A stretch of 33,128 nt of DNA from Bacteroidetes bacterium MED-G20 (GTDB lineage: Bacteria; Bacteroidota; Bacteroidia; Flavobacteriales_D; Parvicellaceae): NCBI GenBank assembly GCA_905181675.1, contig CAJIYZ010000098.1, positions 1 through 33,128 of the forward strand, written 5' to 3'. Shown here one piece after another: positions 8,537 to 15,934 of this stretch (within the stretch, counting starts at the first letter, position 1; every line of letters begins with the position of its first letter). The translations under genes were made by a program, and so were the position numbers. The notes beneath the pieces were generated by a model. It did not search any database and was not told the DNA's origin. It was given only the letters and a program-made list of their open reading frames with translations.

Positions 8537-9748
8537 TTGATTATCAAAGAACTAAATCATAACTCATTACTCAAAGAAAATTCTAAATTAGATTTAGAAA
8601 ACCTAAACCTAGGCTCCTTTCCTACTAGAAAAGAAGAGAGATGGAGATATACTCCACTAAGAGCTTTAAAGAAAATTAATTTTCACAATCAATTAAATTT
8701 TAAAATTGAAAATCTTAATTCGTTAGAAATCCCAAAAATTGAAGGGCTAGTTATTGTTCTCGAAAATGGAAAATTTAATTCAGACTTATCTAATCTTATA
8801 GATTTAAAGGAGATTGAACTATCCTTTGACAAAGAAAATGTTATTTCAAAAAGCTCAGATGAGACTAAGCACAAGGACTATTTTACTAATCTTAACTTTA
8901 GTTTTTTAAGTGAAAAAGTGGTTCTTAAAATCAAAGCTAATTTTAATATAGATAAACCTATAAATTTTGTAAATATTATCTCATCTGATAAATGTCTTTC
9001 TAATACTCAATTTAATATTGAAGTATTTGAAAACTCTAAGCTTCATATTAGACAATATTTTTTAGGAAGTTCAACTTCAAATAACGGCTTCATCAATCAC
9101 AGAAATGAAGTTTTATTAAAGAGTAATAGTTCTTTAACGATTGATAAATTCCAAGACCTTAATAATAATTTCAATTTTTGCAATGAGTTTATAGATCAAG
9201 AAAAAGAAAGTGAATTTATTATGAATACTTTCTCTGCTTCGGGGATAATTTTAAGAAACGATGTTTCCAATAACGTCCATGGAAAGAACTGTCATAGTGA
9301 ACTTAATGGAGTTTTTGCCCCAATTGATAAACAACATTTTGACAACCACACCACCATAAACCATTTTGTTGCAGATTGCAAATCATTTGAAAATTACAAA
9401 GGGGTGATTAAAGAAAGTGGAGTTGGTGTTTTTAATGGAAAAGTTATAGTTCACCAAGACGCTCAAAAAATTGAAGCATTTCAGAAAAATAACAATATTC
9501 TTTTAGATGAGGATTCGAAAATTTTTTCAAAGCCTGAATTAGAAATCTATGCAGATGATGTAAGGTGTAGTCATGGATCTACCACAGGTAGATTTGATGA
9601 GGAGGCACTATTTTACTTAAGAACAAGAGGGATTAGTGTGAAGAAATCTTTAGAGTTAATGACATTAGGTTTTATTAATGAGGTAATTGAAAAGTCTACT
9701 GATTTAGAATACAAAGAATTTATCCTTAAAAGATTACTTAAGGATTAA
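8537..9748 (+). CDS. sufD: Fe-S cluster assembly protein SufD
   Basis: SufD pairs with SufB in the scaffold. The 403-residue product starts at TTG 8537; no ATG exists near the N-terminus, and GSFPTRKEERWRYTPLRAL is the expected SufD opening. The conserved C-terminal block ADDVRCSHGSTTGRFDEEAL contains His346, equivalent to the functionally important histidine of SufD, and ends with FYLRTRGISVKKSLELMTLG. The middle beta-helix part diverges more, as usual. sufS and sufE, often next in related genomes, are not here; the following gene encodes a secreted protein. Confidence 0.96.
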   Translation: MIIKELNHNSLLKENSKLDLENLNLGSFPTRKEERWRYTPLRALKKINFHNQLNFKIENLNSLEIPKIEGLVIVLENGKFNSDLSNLIDLKEIELSFDKENVISKSSDETKHKDYFTNLNFSFLSEKVVLKIKANFNIDKPINFVNIISSDKCLSNTQFNIEVFENSKLHIRQYFLGSSTSNNGFINHRNEVLLKSNSSLTIDKFQDLNNNFNFCNEFIDQEKESEFIMNTFSASGIILRNDVSNNVHGKNCHSELNGVFAPIDKQHFDNHTTINHFVADCKSFENYKGVIKESGVGVFNGKVIVHQDAQKIEAFQKNNNILLDEDSKIFSKPELEIYADDVRCSHGSTTGRFDEEALFYLRTRGISVKKSLELMTLGFINEVIEKSTDLEYKEFILKRLLKD

Positions 9749-9790
9749 TTGTTATTTATTCCGAGTTTGTTTTACTTTAAGGTCTAGATT

Positions 9791-11239
9791 TTGATTACAA
9801 GAATTAAAATATCTTTTTTTGTTTTATTCACTTTAGTGGTTTCTATTGGGACATCTCAAAAACTGAATTTAAGTTTCTCTCAACATGTTCCTTACTCCAA
9901 TGAATACAAACCTCTTACTTGTATTAGTTACAAGTCTAATAATGTTCTTTTTCAAAAAAAAATAAAGTCTAAATCTTGTGATTTAAAAGTCAATATTTTT
10001 GACAGCCATTTGGACGATGTCAACCACTTTAATATTGTATTAAATGAGGAGAAGTTTGTTGGAATTAGACATATTTTTAACGAAATATTCTTGTTTACAT
10101 CCTCCAATAACGGAGTGGAGACTATTTTAAAATGCAGAAAATTAGATATTAATTCTGAATTTCTTTCACCGAAAAATTTGTTTGCAGAAAAAAATAATTC
10201 TGGATATGCTTCCAATTATATTATTGGAGAAAACTCTCATGACAATAAATTTCATTTTCTAGTAGAACTGCCATTTCAAAATGGCAAACAAGAAGATCTA
10301 AAGACTGTAACTATTGATAATAATTTGAAAATTGTAAATGAAGTTTACAACAAATTAGATTTATTATTTGTTTCCAAAAGAGATAATAAGATTTTATTAT
10401 CCAACGAAGGTGTTGTTTTCTTACTTAAGAAATTTTGGAAAAAAGGCAACAACTTTTATGTTTATAAACTAGGTCAGGAGATAATTTCGGAAGTTCAGAT
10501 TAAATTAAATAATAGAAAAATAGCTGCGCTAGATTATTTTTTTAATTCTAAGAATGAGCTAGTTCTTTCAGGGTTTTATTCTTCACAAGTAAGGTTTAAT
10601 TATGAAGGTTTTTTTCTGCTCAGATACGATCAAAATTTACACTTAATTCATAAAAATCAATATTCATTAACTGAAAATATTGTTCAGGCTTTTAAATCCT
10701 CTAAAGGGATTAAAGAAAGTGGTTTTGGATTGGATAAGTTTATAATAACAGATTTTAGTTTAGACAGCATTGGTAATTACTACTTGGTGTCAGAAAACAT
10801 AACAAAGACTACTATTAAAGAGGAAACTTACTGGGTATCCAGTGGTTTTTTTGTTATAAAATTCAATAAAAACGGCAATTTCATATGGGGAAGTTCTGTT
10901 CCTTTAACCCAGCAGAACAAAGATTTAAATTTTATAGGTACTTTTTCGTTGAATTCTTATCGTTACAAAAAATACTTTTACAATGATTTGCAAAATTCTA
11001 ATTTGAGAAAAGGGGTTCCTGCTGAGTATGGAATTTTAAATTATTGTGGAACCAAATCTGTAGAGTTTACCCAAGCTGGAATTCCCCGACAAAATATTAC
11101 TTCTGTCAATTTCCCTGGTAAAGACTCTGAAAAGTATGCGTTTTTTCCAAAACAACTTAATCCCGTTTCTATTGGGCCTTCATATTTCGCAGTTCTTAAT
11201 GGGAAATCAACCAATATTATGCTTGCAATAGCTAAATAA
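9791..11239 (+). CDS. Secreted protein of unknown function
   Basis: I do not recognise this 482-residue protein. The start is TTG 9791 (an in-frame stop lies just upstream and no nearby ATG exists). It directly gives a signal peptide, hydrophobic from about residue 6 to 20 and ending near IGTSQKLN. The remainder is rich in short beta-strand-like segments ending in aromatic/Gly turns, such as FNSKNELVLSGFYSS, FFLLRYDQNLHL and FFVIKFNKNGNFIWGSSV, suggesting a beta-propeller or similar all-beta exported protein. There is no lipobox and no obvious T9SS sorting domain. It lies 42 nt after sufD and may be read from the suf transcript. Its last 8 nt overlap the convergent murB. Confidence 0.75.
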   Translation: MITRIKISFFVLFTLVVSIGTSQKLNLSFSQHVPYSNEYKPLTCISYKSNNVLFQKKIKSKSCDLKVNIFDSHLDDVNHFNIVLNEEKFVGIRHIFNEIFLFTSSNNGVETILKCRKLDINSEFLSPKNLFAEKNNSGYASNYIIGENSHDNKFHFLVELPFQNGKQEDLKTVTIDNNLKIVNEVYNKLDLLFVSKRDNKILLSNEGVVFLLKKFWKKGNNFYVYKLGQEIISEVQIKLNNRKIAALDYFFNSKNELVLSGFYSSQVRFNYEGFFLLRYDQNLHLIHKNQYSLTENIVQAFKSSKGIKESGFGLDKFIITDFSLDSIGNYYLVSENITKTTIKEETYWVSSGFFVIKFNKNGNFIWGSSVPLTQQNKDLNFIGTFSLNSYRYKKYFYNDLQNSNLRKGVPAEYGILNYCGTKSVEFTQAGIPRQNITSVNFPGKDSEKYAFFPKQLNPVSIGPSYFAVLNGKSTNIMLAIAK

Positions 11240-12248
11240 TATTAACTTCTCTTTCAAGTGTTATTCCAAATTTTTCTTTAATGTCAAGGATGATTTTTTC
11301 TGACAAATTGAATATTTCTTTTCCATTTGCAAGGCCATAGTTGACCAATACTAGAGCTTGGTTTTCGTGAACTCCAAAGTTGTTAAATTTTTTGCCTTTC
11401 CATCCTGCTTTTTCTATCATCCAACCTGCTGCAATTTTAAACTTATTTTCATTGATTTTATAGCTTACAACATTCGGATATTTTCCCTCAATTAATTTCA
11501 ATAGATTTATGTCAATTATTGGGTTTTTAAAAAAACTCCCACTATTTCCAATTTTTTTTGGATCCGGCAATTTTCTTTGTCTAATACTAATAATGGCATT
11601 ACTTACATCTTTAATTGTTGGAGTTTCAATTTTTTTTGTCTCTAGAATTGCTTTAACATCTCCATAATTAATATTTAATATTGGATTTTTATTTAACTCT
11701 AGTGTGATATTGAGAATAATGTACTTATTTTTCATCTTGTTTTTAAATACACTTTCTCGGTAGCCAAATTCACATTCAGAATTGCTGAACTTCACTATCT
11801 TTCCGGAGGAAATTTCTAAAGCTTCTAGTTCAACAAATGTTTCTTTTATTTCTACGCCGTAAGCTCCTATGTTTTGCATTGGGGCAGTTCCTGTATTTCC
11901 TGGAATTAAACTTAAGTTTTCAATTCCACCCCATCCATTATCTACACAGTACATAACCAATTCGTGCCAATTCTCACCTGCTCCAATTTTTAAAATAATA
12001 GAATCGTCATTTTGATCAACAATTTCCTTTCCCTTTATATTATTTAAAATTACTAGTCCGTTGAAATCTTTGGTAAAAAGAATATTACTTCCACCACCAA
12101 GAATAAGTAGCTCATGGTCTTTAAATTTTTCAGATTTTTTTATTTCAATTAGTTCATTAACTGTATTTATTGAAGTGAAATATTTAGCCTTAACATCTAT
12201 CCCAAATGTATTTAGCTTTATTAACGGATAATTTTCAATAACATTCAT
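11232..12248 (-). CDS. murB: UDP-N-acetylenolpyruvoylglucosamine reductase MurB
   Basis: MurB makes UDP-MurNAc in the cytosolic part of peptidoglycan synthesis, using FAD and NADPH. The 338-residue protein contains LNTFGIDVKAKYF (12-24), FAD-binding LILGGGSNILF (48-58), LSLIPGNTGTAPMQNIGAYG (112-131), Arg164 in FGYRESVFK, the catalytic Ser237 in GNSGSFFKNP, AGWMIEKAGWKGKK and the terminal Glu in LEREV. This is the long (type I) form. The start is confirmed by the family N-terminus and by a -7 box five bases before ATG. It is convergent with the secreted protein gene and divergent from a glycosyltransferase. Confidence 0.97.
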   Translation of the reverse strand: MNVIENYPLIKLNTFGIDVKAKYFTSINTVNELIEIKKSEKFKDHELLILGGGSNILFTKDFNGLVILNNIKGKEIVDQNDDSIILKIGAGENWHELVMYCVDNGWGGIENLSLIPGNTGTAPMQNIGAYGVEIKETFVELEALEISSGKIVKFSNSECEFGYRESVFKNKMKNKYIILNITLELNKNPILNINYGDVKAILETKKIETPTIKDVSNAIISIRQRKLPDPKKIGNSGSFFKNPIIDINLLKLIEGKYPNVVSYKINENKFKIAAGWMIEKAGWKGKKFNNFGVHENQALVLVNYGLANGKEIFNLSEKIILDIKEKFGITLEREVNII

Positions 12249-12253
12249 CTTGA

Positions 12254-12261
12254 CAAACCTA
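12254..12261 (-). promoter_or_regulatory. Predicted -7 box for murB, five bases before ATG
   Basis: The minus strand reads TAGGTTTG, then TCAAG, then ATG at 12248. This is a perfect TAnnTTTG with the five-base spacing also seen at mutY and thiL. No TTG at the -33 position. Confidence 0.55.
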
Positions 12262-12288
12262 ATTATATTTTCTTGGATTTTAATATGC

Positions 12289-12318
12289 TTGTCCTTAAAA
12301 CAATATTACATACTTTTG
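12289..12318 (+). promoter_or_regulatory. Predicted promoter of the glycosyltransferase gene
   Basis: TTG at 12289-12291, a 19-base spacer and TACTTTTG at 12311-12318 match both promoter elements. Transcription would begin near 12322-12325, which rules out a translation start further upstream and leaves a leader of about 18 nt to the ATT codon at 12341. Confidence 0.68.
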
Positions 12319-12340
12319 TAAAAATTTAATTTACTGCGTT

Positions 12341-13450
12341 ATTAAAAAGGTAATAATATCTGTAACAAATGACTTGGCTAATGATCAGCGGGTCAAGAAA
12401 GTGTGTAATACCCTATTCCAAAATAATTTCAATATAACTTTGGTTGGGAGGCAATTAGAACGCTCTGTAAATATTAATAGACCATATTCAGTAGTTCGTT
12501 TCAAATTGTTTTTTAATAAAGGAGTATTGTTTTATGTGGAATATAATTTAAGATTGTTTTTTTTTCTTTTAACTAGAAGATTTGATATTTACCATTCCAA
12601 TGATTTGGATACATTACTTCCAATGTGGCTTTCAGCTTTTATTTTTAATAAAAAACTAGTCTACGATTCTCATGAGTATTTCACTGGAGTTCCAGAAATT
12701 CAAAACAGATATTTTGTTAAAAAAGTTTGGTCTTCAATAGAGAGTTTTATTTTCCCAAAGTTAAAGCATGTATTTACGGTAAATGAATCTATTTCAGATT
12801 TATACTATAAAGATTACCAAATAAGGCCATTGGTCATTAGAAATCTCCCAACTAAAACCATTATGAAAAAAGTCAAAACCAAGAAAGATCTTGGTTTACC
12901 GCAAGATAAGAAATTAGTCATTCTCCAAGGTTCAGGAATTAATATAGATAGAGGAGCTGAAGAGTTATTAGAGGCGATTTCCTTACAAGATGATTTTTTT
13001 TTATGCGTGGTTGGAACTGGAGATGTAATTGAAAAACTCCAAAAAAGAAGCAATCAAACAGACTTAATTAATAAAGTGCTATTTATTCCAACTCTTCCAT
13101 ATAGTCAAATGATGCAGTACACTATGAACGCTGATTTAGGTGTTAGTCTAGATAAAAGCAATAATGTTAATTATCAATTTAGTCTTCCTAATAAAATCTT
13201 TGATTATGCCAAAGCTGAAATACCATTTGTCTCTACCAATCTAGTTGAAATAAGAAAAATTGTCGAGCAATACAATACAGGAATTTTAATTTCTAGCCTT
13301 AAGCCAGAAAAGATAATGGACGGTTTAAACAAGGCTATGGATTTAAAAAACTCTAAAAATTTCATGGTAAATATCACTAAAATGAATTCTACTTTACACT
13401 GGGAAAGCGAGGCTGAGTCATTGGTAAAAACTTATAAAAGCTTTAATTAA
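12341..13450 (+). CDS. Glycosyltransferase, GT4-like
   Basis: A GT-B fold glycosyltransferase, probably for envelope polysaccharide or lipid-linked sugar. Rossmann-like features: DIYHSNDLDTLLPMWL, KLVYDSHEYFTGVPEIQ and FTVNESISDLYY in the N-terminal domain, then VLQGSGINIDRGAEELLEAI and FDYAKAEIPFVSTNLVEIR in the nucleotide-sugar-binding domain. The first standard start codon is TTG at 12374 (358 residues), but the frame is open upstream and reads KKVIISVTNDLANDQRVKKV, the conserved beginning of this family. No ATG, GTG or TTG precedes it, so an AUU start at 12341 (369 residues) is the best fit, or a sequence error. It converges on the methyltransferase gene with an 8-nt overlap. The acceptor sugar is unknown. 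Confidence 0.85.
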   Translation: MKKVIISVTNDLANDQRVKKVCNTLFQNNFNITLVGRQLERSVNINRPYSVVRFKLFFNKGVLFYVEYNLRLFFFLLTRRFDIYHSNDLDTLLPMWLSAFIFNKKLVYDSHEYFTGVPEIQNRYFVKKVWSSIESFIFPKLKHVFTVNESISDLYYKDYQIRPLVIRNLPTKTIMKKVKTKKDLGLPQDKKLVILQGSGINIDRGAEELLEAISLQDDFFLCVVGTGDVIEKLQKRSNQTDLINKVLFIPTLPYSQMMQYTMNADLGVSLDKSNNVNYQFSLPNKIFDYAKAEIPFVSTNLVEIRKIVEQYNTGILISSLKPEKIMDGLNKAMDLKNSKNFMVNITKMNSTLHWESEAESLVKTYKSFN

Positions 13451-14213
13451 TAGTTGCCTTTCTACAGATATAAATTATTTCACTTTTAGAAAAACCATAC
13501 ATTTTTTTTTCTTTATTGCTGAACTCTTTAACTATGTCGGTAGGCTTTGTAATAAAACCATTCTCATTTAAAATTAATTGGAGACTATCTTCACCATAAA
13601 TCCTTACATGGTCTTCTTGGCCAAAAGCTTTTAATCTTCCCTGTTTTGAAACTATGGAATTGTCTTGGTAAGTTTTTCCTTTTTTAAGAGGAACTTGAAT
13701 TAATAAATTGCCATTGTCTTTTAAAACTCTATTTAACTCTATAATAGCTTTTTGATCCTCTAAAATATGTTCCAAGACATGTAAACAAATAATTAAATCA
13801 AAGCTTTTATTTGGTTCGTTTATTTTAGTAATATCATAACTCTTTTGAGCATGAAATTGGTTCTCAAAGTCAGAGGATATATAATTTTTAAATTTTGATT
13901 TAAAAAAATCATGCAAACTTCTGTGGGGTGAAAAATCTAAAATTTTCTGGCTATTGTCCTCAAAATTTTTATTTACGAATTCACCAAGTGCTCTAGATCT
14001 TGACAAAGCCCCACAGCTAGGACAGATTTTATCTTCACTATTGTAAAAGGAGATTGAAATAAATTTCTTTGATTTAGCTGAACAGATCAAGCATTTATTA
14101 TCGCCCCCTTTATATATTAGTAAATAAACCATCTTTCTTATGGTTGGTTCTATTTTAAACTGCCAACTTTTGGGAATTAATAGCTTATAAATATTCTTGA
14201 AAAAACTATACAT
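13443..14213 (-). CDS. Class I SAM-dependent methyltransferase with N-terminal zinc ribbon
   Basis: This 256-residue protein has an N-terminal hydrophobic/basic stretch, then a probable zinc ribbon with CLIC (about 41-44) and CPSCGALSRSRAL. A class I methyltransferase core follows: ILDFSPHRSLHDF as a degenerate SAM-binding motif, FDLIICLHVLEHILEDQKAI (motif typical of UbiE/Methyltransf_11) and NGNLLIQVPLKKGKTYQDNS. It overlaps the upstream glycosyltransferase by 8 nt, so a sugar or polysaccharide intermediate is a reasonable substrate guess, but none is shown. The 3' end overlaps the convergent glycosyltransferase gene by 8 nt. Confidence 0.87.
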   Translation of the reverse strand: MYSFFKNIYKLLIPKSWQFKIEPTIRKMVYLLIYKGGDNKCLICSAKSKKFISISFYNSEDKICPSCGALSRSRALGEFVNKNFEDNSQKILDFSPHRSLHDFFKSKFKNYISSDFENQFHAQKSYDITKINEPNKSFDLIICLHVLEHILEDQKAIIELNRVLKDNGNLLIQVPLKKGKTYQDNSIVSKQGRLKAFGQEDHVRIYGEDSLQLILNENGFITKPTDIVKEFSNKEKKMYGFSKSEIIYICRKATIN

Positions 14214-15093
14214 TTTGTTTTTCCCTTAGAAAGTAAAGCAGTTTATATAAATCAAATATTCTTAGAGAAGGTGAAGAAGAAAGAAGTTGTTTTTCTAGCA
14301 ATTTTAAAATAGATTTTGACAATGGAAAGATTAATAGTGTTAATCTGAATTTTTCAAGTTGGTTGTAAGTCTTTACAAGTCTTATTGAACTAACGTCCAA
14401 AGTTACCTTGTCAATTAATACTAGATTTTTTATTGCACTTTTAGTTTTCTCTAAAAAAACACTAGAGTTCTCAATCCCTTCGTGAAAAACAGGATTGTTA
14501 ATTTGATATATTTTTATATTATTTTTTCTAAGTTCTATAGAAAGTAGGGTGTCTTCGTGGCCATAAGTTTTAATATTTTCATCAAATTTTATTTGGTTTA
14601 ATACCACTTTTTTTATTAAAAAGTTATTGGAACGGAAACTATGGTAGGGATTTTCAACTCTATAGTTAAAGTTTTGATCCTCTCTTTTAATTCCATACAG
14701 CCACCTTAGTTGTTTGTTTTCTTTTTTTGGAGCTTTCTCGTGGTGTTTTCTTCCACCATATACGACAGATTTATTTAACTGGTCAAAATATTTTTCCAAA
14801 AATTTTTCACTTTGAATACTGCAGTCACAATCTATAAATAACAGATTTGCATAATTTGCATTTTCTAAAAAAAGATTTCTAATTTTAGATCTTCCAATAT
14901 TTTCTTTAAGTGTCAGGTACTTTACCGATTCGTGAAAACTAATTTCAGAGTTCAACTTTAAAGTTTCTTCACTGGAATTATCGTCAATGCAAATTATTTC
15001 AAATATTTTTTTGCTGTTTTCACCTTGATTAACAATGATGTCAATTAGATTTACAACATTGAAATTATAAATAGGTATGCAAATACTTATCAA
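14206..15093 (-). CDS. Glycosyltransferase family 2
   Basis: A 295-residue GT-A type glycosyltransferase. MISICIPIYNFNVVNLI begins the nucleotide-sugar-binding fold, ICIDDNSSEETLKL follows, and LLFIDCDCSIQSEKF carries the DxD-like metal site. TYGHEDTLLSIELRKNNIKI is the C-terminal ED motif of the family. No membrane segments are evident. It begins 10 nt after ftsE and overlaps the methyltransferase by 8 nt, so the three genes probably form one transcript. Donor and acceptor cannot be read from the sequence. Confidence 0.9.
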   Translation of the reverse strand: MISICIPIYNFNVVNLIDIIVNQGENSKKIFEIICIDDNSSEETLKLNSEISFHESVKYLTLKENIGRSKIRNLFLENANYANLLFIDCDCSIQSEKFLEKYFDQLNKSVVYGGRKHHEKAPKKENKQLRWLYGIKREDQNFNYRVENPYHSFRSNNFLIKKVVLNQIKFDENIKTYGHEDTLLSIELRKNNIKIYQINNPVFHEGIENSSVFLEKTKSAIKNLVLIDKVTLDVSSIRLVKTYNQLEKFRLTLLIFPLSKSILKLLEKQLLSSSPSLRIFDLYKLLYFLREKQNV

Positions 15094-15103
15094 TTCCTAA
15101 AGC

Positions 15104-15772
15104 TTATTCTAAAACAGATTGATTATTGAATTTCACAACTCTTGCTGGATATTTATTAATAATATCAAAATCATGAGTTGCCATAATTACTGTTTTCTCA
15201 TCATTAGCTACTGATTTTAATAGATTCATTATTTTTTCACTAGTTTCTGGATCTAAATTTCCAGTTGGTTCATCTGCTATTATAAGTTCTGGATCATTAA
15301 CTAATGCTCTTGCAACTGCAACTCTTTGTTGTTCTCCACCAGAAATTAAATGTGGAAAGGAATCTGCTTTATCTACCATGTCAACTTTGACAAGAAGTTT
15401 TTCAATCCCTTCATTAATTGATTTTTTTCCTTTCCATCCAGTTGCTTTCATTACAAATCTTAAATTGTCAGCAACTGACCTATCCATAAGTAATTGAAAA
15501 TCTTGAAAGATTATTCCAACCTTCCTTCTTAGCTCTAAAATTTTCTTTCTTTTTAATTTTTTTAGATTTAAGTCTTTGAATAATATGTTACCATTGCTTA
15601 TGCCAACATCTCCATAAATTGCCTTAAGAAGACTGCTTTTCCCACTCCCAGTTTTCCCTACAAAATACACAAATTCACCCTGGTTTATTTTTAAATTAAC
15701 ATCGTTAAGAATTATTTTATTTTGTTGTTTTATTTCAACGTTTTTAAAGTCTAGAAAGAGGTTTTGGTTCAT
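15104..15772 (-). CDS. ftsE: Cell-division ABC ATPase FtsE
   Basis: FtsE with FtsX controls cell-wall hydrolases at the septum. The 222-residue protein has Walker A VGKTGSGKSS (38-47), Q-loop VGIIFQDFQLLMDRSV, signature HLISGGEQQRVAVARAL, Walker B LIIADEPTGNLDPETS and switch His in MATHDFDII. FQLLMDRSVADNL and GNLDPETSEKIM are FtsE-like. Length matches FtsE (about 220-230). FtsX is not adjacent; two glycan-related genes follow instead. The related LolD-type ATPases are the main alternative. Confidence 0.88.
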   Translation of the reverse strand: MNQNLFLDFKNVEIKQQNKIILNDVNLKINQGEFVYFVGKTGSGKSSLLKAIYGDVGISNGNILFKDLNLKKLKRKKILELRRKVGIIFQDFQLLMDRSVADNLRFVMKATGWKGKKSINEGIEKLLVKVDMVDKADSFPHLISGGEQQRVAVARALVNDPELIIADEPTGNLDPETSEKIMNLLKSVANDEKTVIMATHDFDIINKYPARVVKFNNQSVLE

Positions 15773-15795
15773 AGCGATATAATATCTTTTACATT

Positions 15796-15803
15796 CAAAT
15801 TTA
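15796..15803 (-). promoter_or_regulatory. Predicted -7 box for ftsE
   Basis: The minus strand reads TAAATTTG, a perfect TAnnTTTG match, 23 bases before the ftsE ATG. There is no clear -33 TTG. It would drive ftsE and the two genes behind it. Confidence 0.48.
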
Positions 15804-15880
15804 TAATAATATAGAATACTTCTTTAATTCTTCTGTTTAATGTTAACACATTGTAGTTGAAAATAATAACAAAGCCATTA

Positions 15881-15913
15881 TTCTTAAGGGTCATCACTAA
15901 CTATCTTTAAGAA
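15881..15913. repeat. Imperfect inverted repeat upstream of the TPR gene
   Basis: TTCTTAAG at 15881-15888 and CTTTAAGAA at 15905-15913 are nearly reverse complements (one extra A), separated by 16 bases, in the 162-base gap between divergent ftsE and the TPR gene. It ends 21 bases before the TPR ATG. It could be an operator for the TPR gene, but may be chance in AT-rich DNA. Confidence 0.25.
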
Positions 15914-15934
15914 TTATCATTTTATAGTTTTTTA

